Origin: Buddleja alternifolia
Lineage: Eukaryota; Streptophyta; Magnoliopsida; Lamiales; Scrophulariaceae
DNA length: 64,000 nucleotides
Direction of reading: 5' to 3'
Assembly (NCBI GenBank): GCA_019426215.1
Contig: CM033394.1
Span: 37,260,423 to 37,324,422 of the forward strand
In this document: in pieces, positions 11,861 to 24,108 of the stretch
Position numbering within the stretch: the stretch's first letter is position 1
Layout: each line of letters opens with the position of its first letter
Made by a program: the position numbers and the translations under genes
Notes under the pieces: generated by a model
What the model was told of the DNA's origin: nothing
What the model saw: only the letters and a program-made list of their open reading frames with translations
The model's database searches: none

Positions 11861-13017
11861 GGGAGTTGATAAAAACACTCCACATTTTGTTAAAGGCACT
11901 CCACATCCTTTTTAAATTAACTAAGTTGACTATAATGCCCCTCAATGTATCATATAATACTCTTATAAATATTAAAAGGTGAATTTAATAATCCCTACTA
12001 AATAAACTTTGAAGAATATATTTTAATTCTTTTTTGTGAAAATAATACCAAATAAAATTACGTTTTTTCTCAAGCATCTTTTTGAAAATAAAAAAACCTG
12101 CTTTTCATCAATGCAATAAGGCTAGTCATCTTGCCATGGATATGATTTTATCGAACTCGTAAATAATATGTGTTGTCTATTTGCTTCATAATAAATAAAA
12201 GAATTTCCTTTGTTAAATATTGGAAATTAATATAACATCAAATACCTAAAACTACAAAAGAGTAAAAATAATTGTCAAGTCATATCACACTGAGTCAGTA
12301 TGGGTGAACTCAATATGTCCATCTAGAATAATAATTAACTTTATTTTTTGTTAAATTGAAGGGGTAAAAACACTAGCCTACCCAAACTTTTTGAGTTTTG
12401 ACACTTTTTTATACAATTTTTTTTAACACTTTTTTATTTCAACTATACGGGTTTAACACTTTTTTATTTATCAGTATATTCCGGCGGAATATTCCGCCGA
12501 AATTTCAACACATGCGGCAGGGTGAGATAAAAAAGTGTAAAAAAAAGTTTGTTTATTTATTTGGAATATGCTAATAGATAAAAAAAAATGCAAAATCCGT
12601 AAAGTTGAAATAAAAAAGTGTAAAAAAAAAATCTTGTATAAAAAAAATGCGAAAACTCGAAAAGTTCGGGTAGGTTAATGTTTCTACCCCTAAATTTAAT
12701 GAAAAAAGAATTGTCAATTTTATCCAAGATAAAATAACATTTATCCTAATTTGGTTCTAAATAAATAGGTAAAAGTTTTAGTCATATCTACAAACTTTTT
12801 ATTTTTACTTATTATTATTTACGGTAATTATCCATCACTTTTAAAATTTAAAATTATGAACTATCAAGTTTTGAACACTTATTTTACATTAAATTAGCAA
12901 AGTGGTATAAAATTAGTTTGTTGAAGAAAATGATAAGAGTTATCTTAATAGACTTAAAGGGCATTTTTGGTCCATGTGGTGAAATTTAAATAAAAGTGGA
13001 GTGTCTTTATCAACTCC
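11861..13017. mobile_element. MULE-like non-autonomous element (about 1.16 kb)
   Basis: Ends are inverted copies of GGAGTTGATAAA.ACACTCC (left 11862-11880; right ends CTTTATCAACTCC at 13017). Flanks AATATTAGT (11852-11860) and TATATTAGT (13018-13026) give a 9-bp duplication with one mismatch, as for Mutator-like elements. No transposase. A second palindromic element is nested at 12361-12690. Confidence 0.75.
12361..12690. mobile_element. 330-bp foldback MITE nested in the MULE-like element
   Basis: Long inverted repeats: GGGGTAAAAACACTAGCCTA at the left, and GGGGTAGAAACATTAACCTA on the minus strand from the right end, continuing through AGTTTTGACACTTTTTTATA-like sequence. Flanks TAAATTGAA (12352-12360) and TAAATTTAA (12691-12699), a 9-bp duplication with one mismatch, again MULE-like. 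Centre holds the palindrome GGCGGAATATTCCGCC. Confidence 0.8.
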
Positions 13018-13026
13018 TATATTAGT

Positions 13027-14095
13027 CATTTGAAAAATCATATACCGTATACAGCTCCAAAATCAGTAATGATGTGTGATTCTACGAAGTAGTTATCTGG
13101 TATTTATACAATGTAAAAATGTACATCCCAATCATGTACTAATAAAAGGGTGGTTGGGAATAGGTAAGAAGAAATAAATGGTTGGGAATAGGTCTGAAGA
13201 AATAAAAACAAGTCTCGGCGGAATGAGTGCCCTCATTTACTACACATCAAATTTTAACTCTTTCTTTTCACCCACCCTTAACTTCATTGACCACACTGCA
13301 ACATCTAGAAAACAGTTTAGTAGTTGCGTTACTTGTGTTCAATGGAGGATAGTTGACAAATATCTGAAAGTTAAAATGGATATGAATAAAAAAACATAGC
13401 TCAACAAACAAATCAATTCTAAATTTAAGTTCCTTAGCTTATTCGGCATTAATATTGAAATCCTAACTTTAATCATACATAAAATTTAGTTACTTTTGAA
13501 TTTAAAAGATCCCTATGTAATTCAAGTTTGAATTTACATAAAATTTAGTGACTTTTCATGTCAATCAATAATTAATTATTTAAATAATTATAATTTATTT
13601 TATAGTTCAATTTAAATTATTGGTTTTATTTTTATGGGTAATTAAGTTATTGTTGAAGGTTTGAATTTATCAAGTTGAACAACCATCCAGCAAATTTCTT
13701 TTCATAATTACCTCTTTAAAACCTACACAATTTGAACGCATTTAAGTAAGAATTTTTAGTTATGATTCCATCCTCGCGTTGTTTTTTATTTCTACTGAAA
13801 ATAACGGTTATTCGTAATGAACTCAAATATCACCCAATATACTGGAATCTAACAAACACCATACATCACTTTCCGAAATGACTTAACCATTTCCAAAATC
13901 AATAATATGTACTAAACACAATTGTTTGTCAGAAAGGGCCATATATATATATATATATATATATCGAAGATACCACCCGGAAATCTAAAAATAATGGTCC
14001 CAATCGAATCACAATCCCATCCTGTTACAAACAAAAATCATGGACATAGGCAAGTCCAACAAAAACAGACAAAAAAGATGACGGTGTCACGATCA
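13027..14095. repeat. Non-coding Harbinger interior with an (AT)n tract at about 13941-13965
   Basis: Region between the convergent gene pairs. Only short, composition-driven frames. An AT dinucleotide run lies near 13941-13965. Confidence 0.55.
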
Positions 14096-15163
14096 TCAGT
14101 AACGGCCCTCGACAATCATGCTCACCATTGACGATGCATCTTCATCAGAAAGACTAAAAAACAGGTCCATATTCTTCGTGTCCTCTATCAACCGCTTCGA
14201 CACAAATAACTTATCATCAACTGTTAGTTTAGTGATGCGCCCTAGAGATTCATAGATAGTCTTTCTACATTTTGAGGCGTCATGTTCAAACCCAATGCGA
14301 TTAGCAATAGCTCCCAACCTGCTATCTGTTTGGGTACAAAAGGTTTTCATTATATCCATGAATCCCTCTAAACAATCGTCACTTGATTTACGTTTCCTAC
14401 TCTTATCAGATTTTCCAGCACCAACACTGCTATTTATGTGAGAGACATCAATACTTTCAGCACCATCTTCCTCGGTGTGATGAAAAATAGGAACTTCATC
14501 CATAGTACCAACCTGTTGTTTTCCATTACCATTCGCATGTAAACCTGCAGCAATATCAGCAAACCCCTCAGCATCTTCACCTGTTGCTCTGTCTTTGCCA
14601 AATATTTCACACCAGTCCTTGTACAATGGCCATGACTTGTGGCGCATAGTACGAGCGTTGCTGTCCGTCTACAAAATTTGTAATCAACAACCAAACAATT
14701 TCAGGAGAAATAATTATGTCAGAAAACTAAATGCTCTTCATGACAGTTATATAAAGCATGTTCAATTCTTCAAGGTCATCCATGACAAAAAAAATACCTT
14801 CACAAAGTTGTCCCACACTTGGTCAGAAGACACGTCAACAGTTTTAGAAGTATCATTCCATGCAAAGCCACTCCTAGACAACATTGTATTGATAGATCCA
14901 TAGTTTTTCTTCCACACAATCAGTCGTGAATTAATGTGTGGTTCAGCTCGTATATCTGTTCCAGGGAATGCCTGATCCATAGCCTGTTCAAGATGTCCTT
15001 GGTAACCCGTGCGAAAGCCATTATCGCATTTCCAACCGCGTGCAACAAGTTCTTTCAAAGCAGATGCCAATATTGCTTCCTCTCTCTTTGTCCACGATCT
15101 ATGACCCTTCACAGGACCCTCCCGTGAAGGAGCTGATTGTCCCCTGCTAGAGCTTGAAGACAT
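14096..15163 (-). CDS. Myb/SANT-like domain protein (Harbinger ORF1)
   Basis: Two exons on the minus strand: 15163-14798 and 14668-14096, joined in phase across a GT-AG intron, giving about 312 residues. The start is the ATG opening MSSSSSRGQ; codons before it lie behind a likely acceptor. Residues 20-120 are a Myb/SANT-like DNA-binding domain: RSWTKREEAILASALKELV, SRLIVWKKNYGSI, MLSRSGFAWND and SSDQVWDNFVK; exon 2 opens with the WPLYKDWCEIFGKDRATG block. A basic, nuclear-signal-like KSRKRKSS segment and a helical C-terminus follow. In plant PIF/Harbinger elements this protein acts with the transposase in the nucleus to bind element ends. No stops or frameshifts seen. It lies just downstream of the transposase on the same strand. 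Confidence 0.85.
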
Positions 15164-15481
15164 AGCACCTGTCAACAAAAATGTGATGCTTAATTAAATG
15201 TTCATGTACATTGCCACTATGAAAAAAGAGGGGACATTTTATCAAATGAAACACATGGAAAGAATCAAAACAAGATACACACCAGCAACCACAATGCAAT
15301 TTCATATCTATAATAAACAATATCCAGATACATAGACAACTGCAACAAACAAAACGAGTAAATTATCAAAAGATCCCTATGTTTTTTGAATTAAGAAAAA
15401 CAACTAATGACCCCCAGTCACAAAAAATACGAGTAAATTATCTAAAGCTCATACATATGTTTTTTGAATTAAGAAACACAA

Positions 15482-16890
15482 CTAATGACTCCCAGTCCAT
15501 TGTTGGTACATGGACCTAGCCAACCCATCCCTCCAATTATTCCACTGTTGAGAGGGAGCCACTTGTTCAATATATGCTATATCAGGGTCATCGGAGGGGT
15601 CATCGATTTCGTCGACGAGAGCTTCTAAGGGGTCGACGGTCATCTCCATACGAATAAAGTTATGTACCAAGCAACAACCCATAATGATACGGTTTTGAAC
15701 TTTGATTGGGTAAAAAGTGTTACTACGTAACACAGCAAATCTCATCTTCAATAGTCCAAAGGATCTTTCTATGCAATTGCAAGCCTTTGAATGTGTTTTA
15801 TTGAAAAACTCTATGTAGTTCTGCGGAGCCACATTGCAATTGTTCCACTCGTGGTGATGGTATCGAACCCCTCTATATGGTGTTAGAAAACCATTGCCAT
15901 TTGTATACCCACAATCTGCTAAATAATAATTGCTTGTTTCAAAAATTGAACAAAACAAAGAAATTAAGTTACTTGTTTGTAACCTAAAATATGGTACATA
16001 CGCATATATGAAAATATTGTAATACCATTTGGGATTCTGAGACCATTTTCTCTAGTAATTGCATCCCTTAGAACCCGACTATCTACTGCGGAACCTTCCC
16101 AACCAGTTAAAGCATAAACAAAACGCATGTTCAGATCGCACACTGCGAGGACATTAACGGCTATGTCTCCTTTCCTGTTTCGATATCTCGCCTTATCTGT
16201 TGCGCTTACTTGAACAGGAATGTAAGTTTCGTCTAATGCCCCTAGACATCCCTAATATAGTATAATCAAATCGAATATATTATGGTTGACATAATTGTAT
16301 CCACATAATGATTTTATGCAAAAAGTGAACAACTACAAATTGCATTATCTATGCTAATGGATTACCTTAAACCATTTCCAAGTCTCATTAGTGGAGTCCT
16401 CCGAAATTGGATCAGGGTTTGCTAGCAGAATTGGGTATAGCTTAAGCAATGAGTTGAGGACAGAGTTAAAGTGCTTACTTATCGTGTACCCAGACCGTTT
16501 ATAACTTTGCTTCACTATTTGATTTTTAGTATGATGTCCCAATATGTGGAGGAAAATGGCAACCTGTTCATTTATTTGGACATTTCTAGTAGGTTTAAGG
16601 CCACCTACATCTCTTAGTAGCATACATAAACGACCAAAACAATTTCTATCCATACGGAGTTGTTCGAGACAAGTGGTGTCACTAATTGAAATAATCTCAT
16701 GTAAATTCTCCATTTGTTTTGGTATTTTTGATTTTAGGCTGTAAGTGATATGCCTAGCATTTTCTTCACGCTGACGATGTCGATAAAATTAAAAAAACAT
16801 AGCAAATGAACCAAACATAAAAAACTTAATGGCTATTACTATCTCCTCAAAAACAACGTAGATCTCTTGATCCTCTGTAGAAACATCCAT
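15482..16890 (-). CDS. PIF/Harbinger DDE transposase (HARBI1-like)
   Basis: Spliced minus-strand gene. A short first exon probably begins at ATG 16890 ([13 protein letters not shown]). The main exons are about 16780-16366, 16251-16026 and about 15925-15482. The 16366/16251 junction is clean and in phase. The junction near 16026/15925 is not exact by eye and may be damaged. Order: [20 protein letters not shown], helix-rich HTH-like part with [12 protein letters not shown], then the DDE core. First Asp is in [11 protein letters not shown], second in [14 protein letters not shown], and the Glu in [33 protein letters not shown] lies between. This family cuts and pastes Harbinger elements at TTA-like sites. 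No in-frame stops seen in the core. Confidence 0.85.
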
Positions 16891-17602
16891 TGTTCCTTAA
16901 AAGCTGTAATCAATAATGCCCACCATTAGAATTTAAAAACACGAGTTACCCATTTCAAATTTGGCAAATCAAACATAATGCTTCATTTAACCACATCTAA
17001 ATAGGGTCTTGATTTGTACTGCACAATTGATAACAAATCTTGAAACAGTACGCAAACGACCCATGAGCATAAGAAACTTACAATTTCTTCTTTTTGAAGA
17101 GCAGGGTAATTTCTTGATTTGATTCTGCAATTTTTTCCACACAAATATTAACCGAGATAATTTGTACCAATATCCTAATCTAGACAATGGAGAAGACCAA
17201 CATTGACAAACGAAGCACAAACCTGGAACAGGAACACGCGGACTCGAGATGTGAAGGCGCTAGTATCCCCTGTCAAGTTATTTCTCTGACTAGAGTTCTT
17301 ATTCAGATGCAAATGGGGGATTTGTGTATACGATCTTTTCTTTTTTGGGGGAAGGTTTAATTGTAGTTTGTAAAACAAAGAGGGACATACTAGTCCATTC
17401 AGATTTCTTTATGAAGACAATTTGGTCCTAAATTTTTTTCAATTCCCGCCCAATAACCAAGATAAAATTATCGCACCCCTTTTGCCGCGATAATTAATCT
17501 ACTGAATTTCAGATAAAGGTGCGGGCTTGTTATCTGTCGTGGGCCGCCAAGTTGAAAACAAAACACTCGATTTGGGCCAATTATTTAACATATCGGGGCC
17601 TA
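16891..17602. other. 5' flank of the transposase and right subterminal region of Harbinger
   Basis: No coding frame with recognisable content. It probably holds the transposase promoter and leader. The last 150 bp are GC-richer, which is common for subterminal transposase binding sites. Confidence 0.45.
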
Positions 17603-17623
17603 TTTGACAAACCAAACGAGCCC

Positions 17624-18498
17624 TATAGTTATTATTCATTATGGGCTTTGAGCCCTTCTCATTTAGGATATCTGTAATATCTATTTATTTCTAAATGCCC
17701 AAAATAATATTTAATTTTCTATTAGATTTACAAATAATTAATTAGATGAAAGTGAGAGGAGTAAAGTTGGTAATGAATAAATTGAAGTGACCAAAAAAAA
17801 CTTAAAAAAAAGAAAAAGGAAAAAGAAACTTAAAAGGTTGAACCCATTTGTCTTCAAAAATAAGAAACCAAAAAAATAATACACAAGATTTTCTATTGAA
17901 AAATTGTGTTAGCATCTTGTGTTGCATATCATGTTTACACGACCAGTGTATATAATTTATATTAAATTTATATTCAAGTAAATATTTTGTACACATGTCA
18001 TTCATATGTGAAGTGAAATAAAAAATTGTAAGTTTGTAACATTGTTCGCAATAAAAAATTTGAACTGAAAAAATAAATTATAAAATGACAGTAGAAAGAA
18101 ATGTGATAGAAGATACGCATCAATTTTTTCCTTGACGAAATTAGTGGATTAGTAGTAGTAGATCCGATTGGGCAATTTTATGTCAAACCCATCCCAATGA
18201 TCCTAACCCCTTTAACATCACATATTTTCATTGAGGTGAGTGAATTTTACATGGGTGGTTGGTGATAAAAATCATCCATCCCAATATAAATATGTGGTGT
18301 TCAAGAAGTTAGGACCATTGGGATGAGACTAACTTAAAATTTTTCAGACCCGATTCTATCTTTTTTGATATAGTACTGGAGTAGACCCGATTCGAACCCA
18401 CCCAAAAGTGATTATTTGACCCGATTCCGATCCCTAATTGTACTTCCATTAACAAAGCAGAGAGGCAAGAAAGAAGTACATACAGAAGAGAAGAAGCA
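17624..18498. promoter_or_regulatory. Intergenic region and presumed promoter of the SET-domain gene
   Basis: AT-rich. The last ~70 bp before the ATG at 18499 are purine-rich (GAGGCAAGAAAGAAGTACAT), typical of a plant 5' leader. No convincing TATA box. At 18345-18440 CCCGATTC words resemble ends of small hAT-like elements, but no complete element could be delimited. Confidence 0.4.
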
Positions 18499-21400
18499 AT
18501 GTCGTGCAAAATGATGGTAATGGCGTCCTCACTGACCCACGCCCGGCGGCCACTAACAACGTCAGCTTGCGTCTACCCTTCCCGGTTGGTGGCTCAGCCG
18601 CCGGACCTCATAAAGTGGGTCCGTCGAGAAGGTGGGTTCGTGCACAACTCCGTCAAGATAGCTTTTTTGGAGGCGAACGGGCTCGGACTCGGGCTCGTAG
18701 CGTCTGAAGATATCCCGAAAGGGTCTGAATTAATTACACTCCCACAACACATTCCTCTCCGATTCGAAGCCAAAGATGGGGACGACTCCTCTTCTTCTAA
18801 TAATTTGATACATTTAGCTCGACATATTCCCGGTATGTTTTTTTCTGTTTTTATATTTCAAATTTTGTTTGTTTTATTGATTTTTTTAACAATCGGGTGA
18901 AGGACCTTTTTGTGGGTTTTTGTTCTTTTTTGTTACTGTGTGTGAGATTCAGATTTTTGTTCAATTTGTTTGAATAGTATTATGTATAGATGATGTTTTT
19001 CAGTAATTTGTTCAGTGGGTGTTATGCATTTTAAGTAGAGAAGAAATATATGAAAATCAATTGTAGGGTGTTTTTGTGCAGTTTTATTTGCTTTAGCTAT
19101 GATCTCTGTGGTATGTGTATTGTGAGGGTGCAAAGGGTTAAAATGTTGTGTTGTAACAATACACTATAATCTTCAAAGAAACTTCTATGAGCTCTTCTCG
19201 ACTAAAACCGGAGCTTATTTGAAAGTTAACGAAAATTCAAGTCCACATTTAATTGGATTTGAGTTGGATAACCGCAGCTACTAATACACAACACATAAAA
19301 GTATAATCCCGAATAAGCGCATCAACTGTTGATTCAGATCACAATTCTAACCATGACGAATGCGTTCACAAGTTGAAAAGCATACCGGTTTTCTATGAGT
19401 ATCAGATAGCGTTACACGGATTATGAATCAGTATGCGTTCCACTTAGTCTATATTTTCCATGAAGCACTAGAGATTGGATATTAATATGTTATCTTAAGT
19501 AAACAACATTTCTGGTAGGATTATAGTTTAATGTTATCACATCATCTTTTTTAGTATGAGCTAGAGCCTCGTTTGTCCGAGCTTAACTTTACTCATGTTC
19601 GACTTCGATTTAAATTCAAGTGTTAAATCGATGGTCCAATTTGATTCCATATGGTTGGACTTGGACCTGTATGAGGATTTGTTTCAGTGTTATCTGGCTG
19701 AGTTTGCAAGATGATTTGAGCTCGTTAACAATCACAGTAAATTTCAAGTCACATCTGCTCTATTTTAAAGTTATTGTCTGACATACAAAATTTGGCCTTG
19801 TGTAGTTCAACTAAAAGTAAAACATTCACATTCCATAATTTATGCCCTCAGTTCTTCTTAATTCTTAATCAGCTTCATAGAAATTCTGACTATTATGCTC
19901 ACGATTTTTCTTGGGAAGAAGGTTCTTATCAATTTCCTTTGGTTGACGAATCAGCGAACACGCAGTCATAGATGAGTATTATCGTTGAAATAAAAGAGTT
20001 TCCTGGTAAACCCGTAAGCTAGCTGATCTATGCAGATTTAGCCACTCACTGATTTGATTTCAATGACATCAATGACATTTAAAGGTTCTAAATTGTTCTG
20101 AGACCAAGTAGAATATAGAAAAACCAGCAAGTGAATGATAGATATTTCTATTTATTCTATTTGTTCGTATCTGGAAATCAGTTTGAAAATTACGACATTG
20201 CAAAATAGTGTAGTAACGTTGTTCCTTAAATATTAGGCTATTGTATTTTGTATAAGGAGTAAATTGGACACTTGGAGCATTTGACAGAGGAACTTTGGTC
20301 TATGAAGCTGGGCTTAAAGCTTCTGCAAGAAAGAGCAAGAAAAGGTTCCTTTTGGTGGCCGTACATCAGCAATCTTCCTGAAACATTTAACGTGCCCATT
20401 TTCTTCCCTGGCGAGGATATCATGAATTTACAGTATGCTCCTCTTCTTCATCAGGTACATGTATTTAGGTGCAATTTATTCTAGGCTAAATTATAACATC
20501 AATACCCCCTGCGTAGATGCTTATTACGAAAAATACCCCGAGTTTTGCGAAATTACCTAACAGAGGTTGAAGGAAAACCCAAATTGGCGATAGTTATGAA
20601 CTATTTCATTGCAGTGATGACTGATGACTTGAGATACTCATATATTGGTCGCTGTTTTTCACTAGGTAAACAAGAGATGCAGGTTTCTTCTTGAATTTGA
20701 TAAATTAGTGAAAAATGAACTTGAAAATGTCAAACTAGATGACCACCCTTTTGGAGGCCAACATGTGGATGCATCATCACTTGGATGGGCAATGTCATCT
20801 GTTTCATCTCGAGCATTCCGTTTGTATGGAACTAAACGTCCAGATGGGACCCACGTCGATGCTCCCATGTTGCTTCCACTGATAGATATGTGCAACCACA
20901 GCTTCGTGCCAAATGCTGAAATTGTGCAAGAAAAAGAAGCAAATAATGAGAATATGCTTGTAAAGGTATGTTTTGTATCGTATTCTTCCATTATCATTAA
21001 AAGAGTGTTTGCAAACACAAGTGCTTAGAGAAGTGAATATAATTGGAAAATAATTAGATTGAGAAAAAATTAGAAGTCGGTACTGTTTACTAATTAATAT
21101 AATTCAAATGTGGAAATAAGCAACAGGGAACGTTTGAAAGAAAAAAAGTGATAAAAATGTCTAAAATATTTTGCTTTAGAGGGTGTTTGGCTAAGCTTAT
21201 CCAAAACATCTTATAAGCTCCTACATCTTATAAGATGTTTTAGGAGCTTATAAGATGTTTTAAAAAAGGTGGGGTTGGGTTACTTATTTAAAAACAGCTT
21301 ATAAGACCTAAACATCTTATTTTTTAGTCTTATAAGTTGTTTTGTTTTTTAAATTACCAAACAAATTTATAGAGCTTATAAGCTCTAAAACATCTTATAA

Positions 21401-22934
21401 GATGTTTAGAGGAGCTTATAAGCTTAGCCAAACACCCTCTTAATCACAAAAATATCTTAATTGGTTTTAAGTTTTTAAATTTAGAGAATGAGAAGTATAA
21501 GTGGGACTTGCAAGTACTGTCAAATAACTTATTTTTAGCCATAACTTGATAAAGTTAGAGTTTGCCAAACATTCCTGGAAAATAATTAGATTGAGAAAAA
21601 ATTAGAAGTTGGTACTGTTTGCTAATTAATATAATTCAAACGTGGAAATAAGCAACAGGGAATGTTTGAAAAAAAAGTGATAAAAATGTCTAAAGTATTT
21701 TGCTTTAATCACAAAAAAATCTTAATTGGTTTTAAGTTTTTAAATTTAGAGAATGAGAAGTATAAGTGGGACTTGCAAGCACTGTCAAATAACTTATTTT
21801 TAGCCATAACTTGATAAAATTAGAGTTTGCCAAACATTCCTTAAATACACGACACTTCGTATTAATTTTGCTTTTTGTTTATCAGGTTGTTGCTGGAACG
21901 CAGATCAAACAGGATGATCCATTAGAACTGAATTATGGATGTTTAAACAACGATCTTTTTCTGCTAGATTATGGTTTTGTAATCCCCTCAAATCCATATG
22001 ATTGCATTGAACTCAAATATGACTCAGCTCTTCTAGATGCTGCAAGCATGGCTGCTGGGATCTCATCGCCCAACTTCTCTTCACCATTGCCATGGCAGCA
22101 ACGGGTTTTGTCTCTGTTAAATCTAGACGGTCCAAATGCTGATCTTAAGGTATACGAATATACGATCTCTATCTTTTCTGTGATAAAGTAGTTAGAGTGA
22201 ATTGCAGTTATGCCCCCTAATGTTTGGGCTAATTACAACAAACCCCACTTTTTGGTATATTACATGTACTACACCTTAGCCATCCTTCGTTGATGTAATC
22301 AACGAATGGCATATTTACCCTCACCAAGTTTTTGGTTGAAAAAATAAGTCACCCAAGATAATTTATAAAGTAATTGGACGGTTTTTACCATTATGTGACT
22401 TTAATATCTTTTTCTTAGAAGGGTTATTAATGTATTTTAACCTTTTTCCTCTGTCTTGTTAAGGGTCGTCGATGGTAGTTTTAATTTTTTGCCTGTAACT
22501 ATATATTATAATGTCTGGCTTATGGTTTTTCAACTAATTCATTTTCTTGTTCATGAAAGGTGAGGATCGGAGGATCAGAGTTAGTAGAGGACCGACTGTT
22601 GGGCGCCTTAAGAGTACTCCTATCCAATGACAAAGACGCAGTAGAAAATCAAGATTTGAACACACTTAAATCGATCTCATCAGAGGCTCCTCTTGGACCA
22701 TCGAACGAGGCAGCTGTGTTCCGCACCATGATCGCCCTGTGCGTGATTGCGCTACAACACTTCCCAACCAAAATCATGGAAGATGAATCCCTATTGAAAC
22801 AGGAAGTTTCTATGACAACTGAGTTGGCTATTCGCTATAGAATCCAGAAGAAATCTGTCGTTATTGATGCCATGAGGGATCTCACCAAAAGAGTCAAGTT
22901 ACTTTCTTCTGATGAATCTATCACTGCCCAATAA
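18499..22934 (+). CDS. SET-domain protein lysine methyltransferase, Rubisco LSMT-like
   Basis: Five exons: 18499-18832, 20288-20454, 20666-20965, 21886-22149 and 22560-22934, all with GT-AG introns and consistent phases (phase 1 after exon 1, then phase 0). The protein is about 479 residues with no stops. Residues 1-35 are basic and Ser/Thr-rich, compatible with a plastid transit peptide. The SET domain runs from about 45 to 300: GLGLGLVASEDIPKG (about 61-75), SFWWPYISNLPETFNVPIFF in the insert, LLPLIDMCNHSFVPNAE with the cofactor-binding NHS at about 244-246, and ELNYGCLNNDLFLLDYGFV with the conserved DYGF near 296. Exon 5 is the helical Rubisco-substrate-binding type C-terminus. Relatives methylate lysines on Rubisco large subunit, aldolase or other plastid proteins; the substrate here is unknown. 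Length matches the family. Intron 3 holds a tandem duplication and a MITE. Confidence 0.92.
21045..21841 (+). repeat. Tandem duplication in intron 3 of the SET gene
   Basis: Segment 21577-21841 (265 bp) is a close direct copy of 21045-21576. The first copy is longer only because it carries the MITE at 21179-21439. Both copies begin GGAAAATAATTAGATTGAG and end GCCAAACATTCCT. They differ at only a few sites, so the duplication is fairly recent. Confidence 0.93.
21179..21439. mobile_element. Tourist-like (PIF/Harbinger) MITE, 261 bp
   Basis: Perfect inverted ends GAGGGTGTTTGGCTAAGCTTAT, here longer than 17 bp, with a TTA duplication on both sides (21176-21178, 21440-21442). Much of the element is made of TTATAAGATGTTT-type palindromes and would fold into a hairpin. 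The second copy of the tandem duplication shows the empty site (GCTTTAATCAC at about 21703). This proves the boundaries. Confidence 0.95.
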
Positions 22935-24108
22935 TTAGGTATTGAATTGTTGCACTTGACGAGGCGTTTTTAGTGTTGGATGTTTTTATCCACTTTTTGT
23001 TATCAAGGGTAAAAGTTTATGGATTATTGTTTGAAGGTCTTGTCCTCTGAGTCCCGGGACAATTACAACTATCTATCTGGTAGGGTCCACCATCATATTA
23101 TAAAATACGATGGGAATATGTATCTTGCTTGTAAATCTAGAGCTAGACATTGTCCAAGCTCATTTTGCTAGCAACTCGAAGCATGTAGAAATACGGGATC
23201 ATATGGTTGTTGCGACTTTAATTTTATTTTAGTTCTCGCATTTGTAGATGGCGTCATTTGTAGATGGCGTCGGAGATATGGTACTCGATTAGGGTAGCTA
23301 GCTTCCTAACCACCTATGGTGGAGGGTTGCTTTTCTTCAGCTAACGCTTCTGCGATTTGTTGAGATTAAAGACTCCACCAAACTAATACAACGACTATTA
23401 TAGTGTTCGGGAAAATAATTTATATTGATTGATTATAGTTATCTGTATAGTAGGATGATGAATTTTGATGATTATGTGTTTTTATAAATGGTTGTTAAAG
23501 ATTATTAAATTTAATTGGAACCCTGTCCTCGAGGAGGACAAACTATGTAAATTAACTTGTAAATCAAAATTTTGATATGAAGAATAAATTGTCATTAATG
23601 ATGGGCTGCAAATTCAAGCAAACTCATGGATGACTGGGAAATTGTATAGATTTTCTAAATCTGTTCCAAATCATGTTTCATTTCGTATTTTAAATGTTGT
23701 TTTTATGTGAATTTAACTCAAGCGGCACGTGTATATTAAATATAAAATACGAAATGAAAAGCTATTGTGGAATAGATAATTAGAAAGTCTGATGTAGAAA
23801 AATCATTGTTTCATTGTTTTTCAGAGTTCCATTGTTTTTCTTTCTTTTTTGTCTGATTTTAGTTAGAGAAACTCATCCTCCCCAAAACTAAACCAAAAAT
23901 ATGCAGAGTATGGCACCCTTATGTTGGAAAGCTTTCAAATCTATAACTAAGAAATTAAAAGTTCCTGTTCATATCCTAAAATAAATATATACAGCTGAGA
24001 AACAAAACCAAAAACTAAACTAAGAACCAAGAAATCAAGAACTTGCTTATACCCAACATATTGGATGCCATAAACCTAAACATCCATTCAAGAGACCATA
24101 TAAGTATA
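22935..24108. other. 3' region of the SET gene and intergenic DNA
   Basis: Presumed 3' untranslated region followed by AT-rich sequence. At 23240-23275 a 17-bp word, ATTTGTAGATGGCGTC, occurs twice in tandem. No further gene recognised. Confidence 0.5.

Larger units (their letters stand above)
7603..17623. mobile_element. 10.0-kb PIF/Harbinger transposon with four gene modules
   Basis: Terminal inverted repeats: GGGCTCGTTTGGTTT starts at 7603 and its reverse complement ends at 17623, flanked by TAT on both sides (7600-7602 and 17624-17626), a short duplication of Harbinger size. Inside are a DDE transposase (15482-16890, -) and a Myb/SANT gene (14096-15163, -), the pair that defines plant Harbinger elements. 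There is also a GRF zinc-finger gene (8355-8879, +) and a second Myb/SANT gene (to 11483, +). Later insertions at 10312-11249 and 11861-13017 add about 2.1 kb, so the original element was near 7.9 kb. That both ends belong to one element is inferred from the matching TIR and TAT. Confidence 0.75.
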
